Source: an uncultured Collinsella sp.
Lineage (GTDB): Bacteria > Actinomycetota > Coriobacteriia > Coriobacteriales > Coriobacteriaceae
NCBI GenBank assembly: GCA_902493895.1
Contig: CABUQW010000033.1
Span: forward strand, 1 to 22,190
DNA length: 22,190 bases
Direction of reading: 5' to 3'
Position 1 is the first letter of the stretch. Every line of letters begins with the position of its first letter. Of this stretch, positions 5,016 through 13,335 are shown piece by piece. Position numbers and translations under genes: made by a program. The notes under the pieces were generated by a model. That model was not told the DNA's origin. It ran no database searches and saw only the letters and a program-made list of their open reading frames with translations.

Positions 5016-7498
5016 ATCGAGAAATACTCGCTCTCAGCGGATAAGTTCGGCCCCAACCATGGATCGCCCGTCAAGAAGAACTCAGGCCAGCGCTGCATGA
5101 ACAGTGCCTGTTCGCGCTTCCAGCGGCGCAGCTTTTCCTCGTTGGCCTCTTCCCTGCCGCGCGAGGTGAACTCGTAGTGGTACAGCTCGGCATAGGGCGT
5201 AAAGATGGTGCGGTAGCCCGCCTCCCATGCGCGCAGGCAAAAGTCTGCGTCGTTAAAGCCAACGGCGAATTCCTCGTTATAGCCGCCGACCTGCTCAAAT
5301 ACGTCGCGTCGCACCATCTGGCAGGCACCCGTCACGGCGCTAAAGTTGCCCGGGCGCACGGCACGGGCAAGATAGCCCTCGCGCTTTGCCGAGAAGTCCT
5401 GGTTGGCATGGGCAAGTGCGCCACGCACGCCAGCCAAAATGCCGGCATGCTGCACCAGATGATCAGCAAAGTAGAGTTTGGCGCCCACCACGCCCGCATC
5501 GGGACGCTGCAGATAGCTCATCATCTCTTCGATAAAGTCGGGGCTTATGACCTCGGTATCGTTGTTGAGCAGCAGCAGATAGTCGCCCTTGGCATGCTCC
5601 ACGCCAAAGTTAATGATCTGGGAGTAATTGAACTCACCCGGCCAGTACACAACGCGCGCGATACCCTTGCCTTCGGATGCCGCAGCCACGCGCTCTGGCA
5701 GGGTTTCGTAATACGCAAACGTCTCCGGGGCTTCGCTGTTGTTCTCCACCAAGACGATCTCGTAATTGGTATACGTGGCCTTCTGGGCGATCGACATCAC
5801 ACAGGCATCGAGCGTCTCAACATGGTCCTTGGTGGGAATCACAATGCTCACCAGCGGCGCAGACTCCGGCAGCGCATAGCGCATGCGATAGACAAACGGC
5901 GTCTCGGTCTCCTCGACTGTTCCGCAAATGCCCAGCGCGTTAAAGTGGCACTGCAGCGCAAGGCGCCCAGCTTCAATAGCATACGGCTTGCTATCGGCAG
6001 AACCGTCGGCGGTGGAACCGGGGTGCACGCGCCAGTGATACAACACGTGAGCAACATGCTCAAAACGTGCGCCCGCCGCAAGGCAGCGGAGCGTCAGGTC
6101 GTAGTCCTGTGCGCCCGCAACATCTTCCGGAGACATGCCAATACGATCGATAAGCGCCTTCTCCACCATCAGGAAATGCGTCACGCAGTTATGGCTATAG
6201 AGCAGGTCGACGTTGAGCCGCGTCTTAAAGACCGGCTGGCCCCACTCCCCCGTTTTCTGGAACATGTCCTCGTCGCAGAATAGGACCTGGGGGCGCTCGC
6301 CCTCGGCCGCCTTATTCAGCGCGGAAACATACTGGAATAACGCGTCCGGCTCCAGAATGTCATCGTGGTCCAAGAACGCGATGTAGTCGCCCATCGCTTG
6401 CTCAATACCTGCGTTGGTGTTGACCACAATGCCGCCGTTGCCGGGCAGCCCAATGCGACGAACGCGCTCGTCGTGAGCGGCTGCCGCAAGATTGGCCACA
6501 GCATCCCATTCGGGCGAGGCGTCCATCAGAAGCAATTCCCAGTTGTCATAGCTCTGGGCCAGCACCGAGTCCAGCAGCTCGCGCAGGTAGACCCGATCGG
6601 TCTTATAGCACGGCACCACAATGCTCGCGAGCGGCCTATAGGCAAAGGCCGCCGAAGCGACACGCTGGCACGCCAAATCGCCCGGCTTTGCGCGATGCTG
6701 CTCAAACCAACGTCGATAAGCTGCGTCGTCCGCACGCGCGTCTTTCATGCGGTTCCAGCTGTCGTCGACCATGCCGTTGTATAGGCGCCCATCCATGGCG
6801 CAAAAACCGCTCTGAATTTGCCCTGTGGGATCGGTCGCAATCACGACAAAATCGCGTATATCCTGGGGGATTTCAATGCTCAGATACGTTTTATTGACGC
6901 GGCATCCGTTCTGCTGAGGCACATCGACCTGCGACTCAAACATATGAACCGTGGCATCGATGGCATTCATATGCGTATCGAATATCTCAAGCTGGGGCGT
7001 GCACTGGAGGTCTCCCGCCCATGTAACCTCGTAGCGCCACACGGCGCCCGAATCGGCCGGAAGATAACGAACGGCATCGATCTCGTAGCGGCCGCAGCGC
7101 TCGCCGCGCTGCGCATCGCGGATAAGCGCACACAACGCAGGCTTAGCCTTGTAGTTAATCTTGGATTCCAGCTTGGCCACGCGGCTATCGAGGCGAATGG
7201 AGCCAAGCTTTTGGCCACCGGACACAAATGCAGCGTCGATCGCAGAGCCATCCAAAAACGGAAGTACCATGACGGCGAGCTCGCGCTCGTAACCGGAAAC
7301 GGAAGGGCAAAGCGCCAGCACACGGCCATGATCGACCGGGAGCACCAGCGACGGCACACGAGAACCGCTCGTCGTCGCATGGACAAACGCTTGAGAACCC
7401 TCCCGCTCAATAAGCGCGGCGACATCCTGACCGGCAAAACGAAGCAGCACAAACAGACGGCCCTGACTGCGGCAAAGTGCCAAACGCTTGATACTCAT
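5012..7498 (-). CDS. Large glycosyltransferase with two GT2 domains
   Basis: An 828-residue protein with three parts. Residues 1-~285 are a non-catalytic, beta-rich region I do not recognise. Residues ~291-510 are a GT-A domain starting ASIVVPCYK, with a DHDD metal-binding motif (377-380). Residues ~549-790 are a second GT-A domain starting LVSIVIPTKD, with NNDTE (645-649) and an acidic FNDADFCLR motif resembling rhamnosyl/galactosyltransferases. Two active GT2 domains in one chain often add alternating or successive sugars to a polysaccharide repeat. No membrane span is evident, so it should act at the cytoplasmic face. It is the last gene of the minus-strand glycosyltransferase run; its ATG directly abuts the TAG of the gene before it, implying coupling. 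A truncated copy of its 3' end lies at 50-457. Donor and acceptor sugars cannot be read from the sequence. Confidence 0.88.
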   Translation of the reverse strand: MSIKRLALCRSQGRLFVLLRFAGQDVAALIEREGSQAFVHATTSGSRVPSLVLPVDHGRVLALCPSVSGYERELAVMVLPFLDGSAIDAAFVSGGQKLGSIRLDSRVAKLESKINYKAKPALCALIRDAQRGERCGRYEIDAVRYLPADSGAVWRYEVTWAGDLQCTPQLEIFDTHMNAIDATVHMFESQVDVPQQNGCRVNKTYLSIEIPQDIRDFVVIATDPTGQIQSGFCAMDGRLYNGMVDDSWNRMKDARADDAAYRRWFEQHRAKPGDLACQRVASAAFAYRPLASIVVPCYKTDRVYLRELLDSVLAQSYDNWELLLMDASPEWDAVANLAAAAHDERVRRIGLPGNGGIVVNTNAGIEQAMGDYIAFLDHDDILEPDALFQYVSALNKAAEGERPQVLFCDEDMFQKTGEWGQPVFKTRLNVDLLYSHNCVTHFLMVEKALIDRIGMSPEDVAGAQDYDLTLRCLAAGARFEHVAHVLYHWRVHPGSTADGSADSKPYAIEAGRLALQCHFNALGICGTVEETETPFVYRMRYALPESAPLVSIVIPTKDHVETLDACVMSIAQKATYTNYEIVLVENNSEAPETFAYYETLPERVAAASEGKGIARVVYWPGEFNYSQIINFGVEHAKGDYLLLLNNDTEVISPDFIEEMMSYLQRPDAGVVGAKLYFADHLVQHAGILAGVRGALAHANQDFSAKREGYLARAVRPGNFSAVTGACQMVRRDVFEQVGGYNEEFAVGFNDADFCLRAWEAGYRTIFTPYAELYHYEFTSRGREEANEEKLRRWKREQALFMQRWPEFFLTGDPWLGPNLSAESEYFSI
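5025..5390. repeat. Direct repeat, copy 2 (inside the intact glycosyltransferase)
   Basis: Partner of the repeat at 83-449, same orientation, roughly 90% identical by eye. It covers the end of the second GT2 domain of the intact 828-residue enzyme. Similarity ends about ten bases before the shared stop-codon site at 5012-5015, so the other copy diverges almost exactly at the gene end. Confidence 0.85.
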
Positions 7499-8566
7499 CT
7501 ACACTTCTCGCTTTCCCAGGGCGTTCGCTGCCATGCGTTTGCAGGCACCCAGGCGCCCAAACCTCAAGACGTCGTAATCGAACATGAGCTTTTTGCACTC
7601 ACGGGCATTGGGGGCCTTGCTGGTAAGCGCCGCACGCACCATAGCGGCAACAGACGGGGCACATTGCGCGAGCGCGGCATCGTTGCCTACGGCAGAACCG
7701 GCAAGGGCCGCGGCGACGGCAGCAAACACCTTGCCACAGTCCGAGCCCAGCAACCTGAGCGCGTCGTAAAGCACCAGATCGCACAGGAAATATGCCAGAT
7801 CATCGGCGTGCTGTACATCGAGACCGTCGCGCTGCCAGTCAGCCAGCACCGCGGAGTAAATCTTCACGTGCTCCAGCAGGCGCGTCTCGTCGTCATAGCG
7901 CATGGTGTCCATGAGCGAGCCCTTGCGCGCCACGCGGTAGTCGTACAGCCTGTTCGAAATAAGCGCGGTCTTGCGCGAGCGACCGTACACGGCAAAATCG
8001 AAGACCTGGTCCTCGCCATACTTGACGGTTTCGTCGAACACGATCCCGTTGCCCAACAAAAACTCACGCTTGCAAGCGGTGCGCCATGCAAAGGGGCGAG
8101 ACGCTTCCTTAAACAGCAGGTCGGAGCTGTAACCCTCAAACGACACATCGCGCGGGCTCAGCACATAATTAAGCCACGGATACCCCGCCTCCAGCGGATA
8201 CGGGTTCGCGCCAAAGGTCAACACGTCGCAGTCCTCGCGCTCAAAGGCATCGACGATCACGCGGCATGCATCGGGCGTAAAGCGGTCGTCGGAATCCAAG
8301 AACGCGACAATAGGCGCCGTGGACGCAGCGATGCCTGCATTGCGCGCGCTCGACAGGCCCCCGTTGGGCTTATCGACCAGCGTAAAGCGCGCATCTTTTT
8401 CGCAATAGACAGCCGCAATATTGCGCGAACCGTCCGGCGAGCCATCGTTGACCAGCACGCCCTCCCAATCGGGCATGTCCTGCGCAAGCAGGGAGTCCAG
8501 GCACCAGGCCAGGCACTCCTCCACCTTATAGATGGGAACGACAACGGAAATCTTGGGGGTAGTCAT
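7499..8566 (-). CDS. GT2 family glycosyltransferase (module B')
   Basis: A 355-residue cytoplasmic enzyme with an N-terminal GT-A fold: PKISVVVPIYK (residues 4-14), VNDGSPDGS (39-47), GLSSARNAG and a DSDD metal-binding motif (91-94). The remaining ~250 residues include the KYGEDQVFDF pattern common in WcaA-like transferases that bind an acceptor. It should move a nucleotide-activated sugar onto a lipid-linked glycan. The ATG at 8566 is preferred over a TTG six bases upstream because AGGAG then lies nine bases away; that ribosome binding site overlaps the stop of the previous gene. Its stop touches the start of the double-domain enzyme. It resembles the product of 9772-10812 in length, motif order and C-terminal layout, as the second member of a duplicated two-gene module. 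Confidence 0.85.
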   Translation of the reverse strand: MTTPKISVVVPIYKVEECLAWCLDSLLAQDMPDWEGVLVNDGSPDGSRNIAAVYCEKDARFTLVDKPNGGLSSARNAGIAASTAPIVAFLDSDDRFTPDACRVIVDAFEREDCDVLTFGANPYPLEAGYPWLNYVLSPRDVSFEGYSSDLLFKEASRPFAWRTACKREFLLGNGIVFDETVKYGEDQVFDFAVYGRSRKTALISNRLYDYRVARKGSLMDTMRYDDETRLLEHVKIYSAVLADWQRDGLDVQHADDLAYFLCDLVLYDALRLLGSDCGKVFAAVAAALAGSAVGNDAALAQCAPSVAAMVRAALTSKAPNARECKKLMFDYDVLRFGRLGACKRMAANALGKREV

Positions 8567-8578
8567 AGCCAAGTGCTC

Positions 8579-9697
8579 CTACTGTGCGGCAGACACGTCA
8601 TCGGGATGCGGATTATCGCCGTAGGTGCGCTGATACGTCAGCACGCGCCAGACCAGCGGCAGGCCGCCGATCTTAAAGTAGTGCTTAAACGTATTGAGCT
8701 TGCCCGGCTTCTTAAAGTCAAAGCGCGAATCGATATAGGCGCGGGGCGACTTGACCATCAGGCGCAAGTCGGTCTCGCCGCGCGGATCGAACAGCGACAG
8801 ATCAAAGCGACCGGCATCCCAATCCGCCTTGAGCTCGGGCGAAGCCTTCTCCCAAAACTGCTCGCGCAGCTCATCGACCAGGCGCTCGTCATTCCAGCGA
8901 TACGTATCGACCTTCATGCGCATTAAAATGCCCTGGAGCTGAGTCTTGAGCTCGGGGCGTTCATCCAAAAAACGTTGCATCTCGGCATATTCGTCGCACA
9001 CGCAAAACACCTTGTTGGGCGAATTAACGGAGCTCTTCTCGTTATCCTGGCGATAGCACAAAATGGGGTCCGCAATAAACGCGGCACGCTCCGCGCAAGC
9101 CCAAACCTTAAAGTTAAAGCCTGCGTCCTGATACGAGGCACCCGGCGTGGGAAGGAACCGAATCTGATTGTCGTTGAGGAACTCGCGCCGATAGATAGCC
9201 GACCAAATGGAAGGTTTGCGGTAGAAAATGCCCGGGCGATCGACGGGGCAATACGCGGCGCCCGTCATATGCTCGTCAATGATCCCAAACAGCTCACGGC
9301 GCTCGGTGGGCGTGGACCAATACAGGTAAAAGTCGCCCTTAACGACATCGGCATGCTCAGCATCGGCCTTGGCGACCAGCTTTTGGAGCGAATCCTCAAA
9401 CATAAAGTCGTCGGACTCAAGGATGCCCACGTACTCACCGCGCGCCATCTCCAGGCCGCGGTTCATCGAGTCGCCGTAGCCGCTGTTGGCTTTGTCGATC
9501 ATCTTTACACGGGGGTCGCGCTCCATGTACTCGCGAATGATATCCGGCGAGCTATCGGTGGAACCGTCGTTGATACAGATGATCTCGATGTCCTCAAGCG
9601 TCTGCGCCACGGCGGAATCGAGGCACTCGCGTAAGTAGCGTTCGACATTGCAAATGGGGACAAGCAGCGAAACTTTAGGGGTATCAGAGTTCTGCAA
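8579..9697 (-). CDS. GT2 family glycosyltransferase (module A')
   Basis: A 372-residue glycosyltransferase. The GT-A domain shows VSLLVPICNVERYLRECLDS, CINDGSTD (41-48), KANSGYGDSMNRG and an ESDD metal motif (94-97). The C-terminal half carries KPSIWSAIYRREFL and FLPTPGASYQDAGFNFKV, conserved with the paralogue at 10819-11922. The start is a TTG with a perfect AGGAGG five bases upstream; the next in-frame ATG would remove the catalytic core, so TTG is well supported. It is the third gene in the five-gene minus-strand run. It is separated by 74 bases from the gene before it and by 12 bases from the gene after it. Likely role: sugar transfer during surface polysaccharide assembly at the inner membrane face. 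Specificity unknown. Confidence 0.86.
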   Translation of the reverse strand: MQNSDTPKVSLLVPICNVERYLRECLDSAVAQTLEDIEIICINDGSTDSSPDIIREYMERDPRVKMIDKANSGYGDSMNRGLEMARGEYVGILESDDFMFEDSLQKLVAKADAEHADVVKGDFYLYWSTPTERRELFGIIDEHMTGAAYCPVDRPGIFYRKPSIWSAIYRREFLNDNQIRFLPTPGASYQDAGFNFKVWACAERAAFIADPILCYRQDNEKSSVNSPNKVFCVCDEYAEMQRFLDERPELKTQLQGILMRMKVDTYRWNDERLVDELREQFWEKASPELKADWDAGRFDLSLFDPRGETDLRLMVKSPRAYIDSRFDFKKPGKLNTFKHYFKIGGLPLVWRVLTYQRTYGDNPHPDDVSAAQ

Positions 9698-9733
9698 GAG
9701 AACCTCCTGTTGAATAGCGTGTAACAGGGTTAT

Positions 9734-9742
9734 TTTAGCAGC
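9734..9742 (-). promoter_or_regulatory. Possible internal promoter, extended -10 element
   Basis: In the 74-base gap between the two glycosyltransferase modules the minus strand reads TGCTAAAAT, an extended -10 (TGN followed by a near-consensus hexamer), about 37 bases upstream of the TTG start at 9697. No clear -35 is seen. It could let the A'-B' module and the double-domain enzyme be expressed separately. Confidence 0.25.
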
Positions 9743-9771
9743 CGCGTTACGGCGGGCGGCAGCGCTTGGAA

Positions 9772-10812
9772 TTAGATAAAGCGCTCCAGACAGGATTTGA
9801 GACCGCGAGTCGAAAGATAGAACAGCGTGGCGTCTGTCATCGAAACGCCCGAGGTCGCCGCAACGAGCTTGTGGGCAACACGGCGAACGACGCCCTTAGC
9901 AGGCATATCCGCCCACTCCGTTCCCAAAAACGTCGTGAGGTCCATGTTGACGCGAGCCGCCACGCGATGGAAGCCATCGGCATCCAAGCGCGCCAGGTCG
10001 AACACAATAAGGTCCAAAAACCAAGTTATCAGCTCGCCGGGACACAGGTCCAAAAGACCGTAGGCCGCCCAGTCCTCCAAGACCTCCTCGAGCATCCTCA
10101 TGTGGGCGTCAAGCTTTTTGGCGCGAGACCCGGCACTGTTGAACTCGTGCGTCGCCGATTCGCTCTCCATCACGTAGTGGTAGAACTTGTCCGGCATGAC
10201 GACGGTCTTGCGGGCAAGCGCATAAGCCGCAAATTGGAAGACGACGTCCTCGCCCAAAGCCAAACCGGGGGCGAAGCGAATGCCTTTGCGATTGAGCAGC
10301 TCACGCGAAAAAGCCGCACGGCAGGCATAGGGCTGCGCATTCGAATGGAACAGCAGTTGGGGATCACGGGCGCCGAAGGTACCAGCTTTGGGGCTCATGA
10401 GTTGCTGGACGCGTCTGGGGGCAGCATCGGCAGGTTCACAGACGCCGCCAAAAACGGCGGCCTCGGCATCCGCAGACTCCATGGCATGCAGCACGCGCTC
10501 GACCGTCTGGGCATCGATGTAATCGTCGGCGTCCACAAAAAAGACGGTCTCGCCCTCGGCGACATCGATACCGGCATTTCGAGCACACGAAACGCCCGCG
10601 TTTTCCTGGTCAATCACCAGTACGCGATCGTCGGCCTGCGCGATCTGGCGCAACACGTTTAACGAATCATCAGTCGAACCGTCGTTGACGCAGACAACCT
10701 GAATCGAGCACTCGGACTGGGCCAACAGCGAATCGAGGCATCGCTGAATGGAGCGCGCAGAGTTGTAAACGGGGACGACAATGGTAGCTTTAGGACACGA
10801 GGCCTCTCCCAT
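9772..10812 (-). CDS. GT2 family glycosyltransferase (module B)
   Basis: A 346-residue enzyme with a GT-A domain: KATIVVPVYN (8-17), CVNDGSTDDS (41-50), NAGVSCARNAG and a DADD metal motif (94-97). The C-terminal region has ALGEDVVFQFAAYALARKT, the counterpart of KYGEDQVFDF in the enzyme at 7499-8566. Like that gene it follows a larger ESDD-type glycosyltransferase, here with only six bases between the upstream TAG and its ATG; a GGGGG run overlapping the end of the upstream gene is its only visible ribosome binding site, so reinitiation is likely. It probably adds one sugar to a lipid-linked intermediate of a surface glycan. It ends in FI with no membrane segment. Confidence 0.85.
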   Translation of the reverse strand: MGEASCPKATIVVPVYNSARSIQRCLDSLLAQSECSIQVVCVNDGSTDDSLNVLRQIAQADDRVLVIDQENAGVSCARNAGIDVAEGETVFFVDADDYIDAQTVERVLHAMESADAEAAVFGGVCEPADAAPRRVQQLMSPKAGTFGARDPQLLFHSNAQPYACRAAFSRELLNRKGIRFAPGLALGEDVVFQFAAYALARKTVVMPDKFYHYVMESESATHEFNSAGSRAKKLDAHMRMLEEVLEDWAAYGLLDLCPGELITWFLDLIVFDLARLDADGFHRVAARVNMDLTTFLGTEWADMPAKGVVRRVAHKLVAATSGVSMTDATLFYLSTRGLKSCLERFI

Positions 10813-10818
10813 GTCGAC

Positions 10819-11922
10819 CTACCCCCTCAGCGATTCGATGAGGAAAGCGGCGACTACGCCTGGGCCTCCAACCGAGGCGTAATACTTAGCACGCCCCAAG
10901 GCACCATCCGTCGCAAAACTCGGATGCTCGTCAACCCAGCCCTCAGGATCTTTGAGGATGGCAGCGAGATTCGCGCGCTTCCACGGCTTGAGGTCGTCAA
11001 GCGAAAACTCGCCCGCGTCCAAGGCCGCCTGAAATTCCTTGGCCATCTGCACCAGGAACTCCTTATAGAACTTAGGCGCCAGGCGCACGTAATTCCACAT
11101 GTACGAATCGTACTTAATGAGCTGATTGAACTTGAGCATGCGCGCAACGTCATCACTTGCGTGGTCACGGGCATAATCCTCTCGAATCCAACGATCAATC
11201 TCGGCATACTCGGTATTGACGCAAAAGACCTTAGCCGAAGAATTGACCGAGGAATTCTCGTTGTCCTGGCGATACGACAGCACGGTATCATGCAGGTAAA
11301 CAGCCCTATCGGCGCACGCGATCACCTTAAAGGCGAATGACGTGTCCTGAAAGGATGCCCCCGGAGTCGGCAGGAACGTAATGCCGTTGCGCTCAAGAAA
11401 ATCGCGACGGTACACGGCCGACCAAATCGACGGCTTTTGCTTAAAGAACTGCGTCGTATCGCTCGGGTGCACCGGCTTGCCGCAGTCCTTGGCCTTAAAC
11501 ATCTCGTGCAGCGAACGGCGCTCCTCGGGCTTAGACCAGTAGAAATCAAAGTTCGCCTTCGCAAAGTCGGCATTATTGCTATCGGCGGCCGAGACAAGCT
11601 TTTCGAGTGCGTCGGACGCCATAAAGTCATCGGACTCCAAGATGCCCACGTACTTGCCACGCGCCATCTCCAGACCGTGGTTCATCGAGTCGCCGTAACC
11701 GCTGTTGGCCTTGTCGATCATCTTGACGCGCCTATCGCGCTCCATATACTCGCGAATAATCGCCGGCGAGTTGTCGGTCGACCCGTCGTTAATGCAGATG
11801 ATCTCAATATCCTTGAGCGTCTGCGCCAGGGCGGAATCGAGGCACTCGCGCAGGTAGCGCTGAACATTGTAAATGGGAATAAGCAGCGACAGAACAGGGC
11901 TGCCAGAGGCGTTAGTAGACAA
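10819..11922 (-). CDS. GT2 family glycosyltransferase (module A), first gene of the run
   Basis: A 367-residue GT2 enzyme closely related to the product of 8579-9697. The first ~110 residues match at most positions, including RYLRECLDSA.AQTL, IEIICINDGSTD and the ESDD motif (96-99). FLPTPGASFQDTSFAFKV and SYRQDNENSSVNS are shared further on. The C-termini diverge, which may reflect different acceptors. It begins with TTG, preceded by AAGGAG at six bases, so both A-type paralogues use a TTG start. It is the promoter-proximal gene of the minus-strand glycosyltransferase run and is divergent from the acyltransferase at 12035. Predicted cytoplasmic enzyme of surface polysaccharide assembly; sugar unknown. 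Confidence 0.86.
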   Translation of the reverse strand: MSTNASGSPVLSLLIPIYNVQRYLRECLDSALAQTLKDIEIICINDGSTDNSPAIIREYMERDRRVKMIDKANSGYGDSMNHGLEMARGKYVGILESDDFMASDALEKLVSAADSNNADFAKANFDFYWSKPEERRSLHEMFKAKDCGKPVHPSDTTQFFKQKPSIWSAVYRRDFLERNGITFLPTPGASFQDTSFAFKVIACADRAVYLHDTVLSYRQDNENSSVNSSAKVFCVNTEYAEIDRWIREDYARDHASDDVARMLKFNQLIKYDSYMWNYVRLAPKFYKEFLVQMAKEFQAALDAGEFSLDDLKPWKRANLAAILKDPEGWVDEHPSFATDGALGRAKYYASVGGPGVVAAFLIESLRG

Positions 11923-11988
11923 ATGTGCTCCTTAGGAAATACCTGTCGTTTCATGGTATCAAAGGGTCAGCGCGCTAGCGGGCGTTTA

Positions 11989-11994
11989 TATAAT
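11989..11994 (+). promoter_or_regulatory. TATAAT -10 box in the divergent glycosyltransferase/acyltransferase intergenic region
   Basis: A perfect TATAAT lies about 40 bases upstream of the acyltransferase ATG at 12035. The surrounding TTTATATAAT is AT-rich in otherwise GC-rich DNA and could also act on the minus strand for the glycosyltransferase run starting at 11922. The -35 region is weak. Confidence 0.45.
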
Positions 11995-12034
11995 CTATGG
12001 AGCTCGCAGAGGCAAACCGATAAGAAAGGACGTC

Positions 12035-13165
12035 ATGCAGCCCAAAGCCGCACGCAACATACCCATCGAAGCGCTGCGTTTGGTCGCGGTCGCCGGCATC
12101 GCGGTGTTCCACACCTTTCAGTGGACCTTCCAAGCCGTCTGCGTCGGCGCCGTGGAATATGCCTCACTTGCGATATTCCCCTATTCCGGCGCGCTCGGTT
12201 TTATTAACTTGCTTGGCTGCTGGGCCAACGAGGTCTTCTTTATGCTCTCGGGCTATTTTCTCATCGCTTCGGCCGCGCGTGCTTGGGACGGTGGAGCAAC
12301 GTGGAAGTCGCAAATGCAACGGACGGCGCAGCGCCTTGGCAAGGTCATTATGCCCACTGCGTTTTATTGCCTCGTGGCGCTCGCGTGGTCCACGGTCGTC
12401 TCACCCATTCCCAATGTTACCCTCAATACGCACTACTGGTACACGCTAGGCCTTGAGTTTATCTGGGTCTATGCCGCCACGGTCTTCATGGCGCCATGGT
12501 TTGGACTGGCTAAGAGTCGACTCCCCCAGAAAACCTACAAGACGACGGTCATCGCCGTTGGCATCCTCGCATTTGTTGTTAACGGGTATTTAGCCGCTAT
12601 GAGTGCGACAAGCGCCGGCGAGTTTTCTTGGCTGCAGAAGCTCATGAGCGCCGCCACGTACGTAATCGCGTTTTTGATCGGCGGGCTGCTCCGCGACGTA
12701 ACCGACGCCATGGATTCGGACAGGGCGGGCGCCTTAGGCACGCGGTCGCTCGCAGCGGTTTTGGCATTCGTCACCATCCTGGAAGGCGAGCTCTCCTTCA
12801 CCGGCAACCTCACGGCGATGGCAACCCTCTCCTACAAATCGACCTCGCTGGTCTCGTTTGCTCTCGCTGCCGCCTCCTTGCTCTTTGCGGCAACCCGACG
12901 CAGTGCCTCAGACAATCCGCGGACTGCAGGTGCCATCGTCACCTTATCGACCGCCACGCTCGGTTTCTATGTGATGCAGTCGCTCACCAGTAGCCTGTGG
13001 CGTCCCGTCTTCAATACGTTGCTCGCAAACAAACTGGTCAGCCAAAACAGCCCGGCAGTTATATGTATCGTCACGGGTACCGTCATTAGCATCGTCTTTG
13101 CCCTGACGCTTCTCACCATCGACGCAGCTAGAAGCCTTATCGCTCGCAAGCCCAAGCGGCAATAG
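12035..13165 (+). CDS. Acyltransferase 3 family membrane protein
   Basis: A 376-residue polytopic membrane protein of the acyltransferase-3 family (PF01757). The N-terminus IPIEALRLVAVAGIAVFHTFQW has the Arg and His typical of the first helix, and NEVFFMLSGYFL matches the conserved second-helix region. About ten hydrophobic segments follow, ending in a basic tail (ARKPKRQ) that should be cytoplasmic. Such proteins acylate, often acetylate, exported or lipid-linked glycans. An AAGAAAGGA precedes the ATG. It is GC-rich like the neighbouring glycosyltransferases, unlike the other acyltransferase of this window at 916-1995, so the two have different histories. Divergent position next to the glycosyltransferase run suggests that the modified glycan is made by those enzymes. 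Substrate not shown by sequence. Confidence 0.83.
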   Translation: MQPKAARNIPIEALRLVAVAGIAVFHTFQWTFQAVCVGAVEYASLAIFPYSGALGFINLLGCWANEVFFMLSGYFLIASAARAWDGGATWKSQMQRTAQRLGKVIMPTAFYCLVALAWSTVVSPIPNVTLNTHYWYTLGLEFIWVYAATVFMAPWFGLAKSRLPQKTYKTTVIAVGILAFVVNGYLAAMSATSAGEFSWLQKLMSAATYVIAFLIGGLLRDVTDAMDSDRAGALGTRSLAAVLAFVTILEGELSFTGNLTAMATLSYKSTSLVSFALAAASLLFAATRRSASDNPRTAGAIVTLSTATLGFYVMQSLTSSLWRPVFNTLLANKLVSQNSPAVICIVTGTVISIVFALTLLTIDAARSLIARKPKRQ

Positions 13166-13229
13166 ACACGCTGCCGTCAGACCCTAAAGCCGCTACAGCC
13201 GTGGCAGGTTCCTGCGTTTTATTCAAAGC

Positions 13230-13260
13230 TTGCCGTCAAGGTGCGCCGAGCCTTTACAAT
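13230..13260 (+). promoter_or_regulatory. Possible promoter for the GT2 gene at 13336
   Basis: TTGCCG (13230-13235) and TACAAT (13255-13260) are separated by 19 bases, slightly longer than optimal. They lie in the gap after the acyltransferase gene, leaving an untranslated leader of roughly 70 bases. A short GCAG-GTTC-CTGC hairpin followed by GTTTT at about 13205-13220 could end the acyltransferase transcript, but it is weak. Confidence 0.25.
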
Positions 13261-13335
13261 AGGACAGTCCCAAGGACGTATTCGATAGCTTCCGCGCTGC
13301 ACTCGCCCGCCGCGCGTGAAAGGATATATTGCCCC

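Noticed and set aside
5177..6283. 368-codon plus-strand open frame
   Set aside because: It lies wholly antisense to the conserved GT2 domains of the large glycosyltransferase and has no recognisable domain.
6818..8926. 702-codon plus-strand open frame across three minus-strand glycosyltransferase genes
   Set aside because: It is antisense to well-supported genes, its composition is that of a GC-rich shadow frame, and it crosses gene boundaries without a convincing start or known motif.
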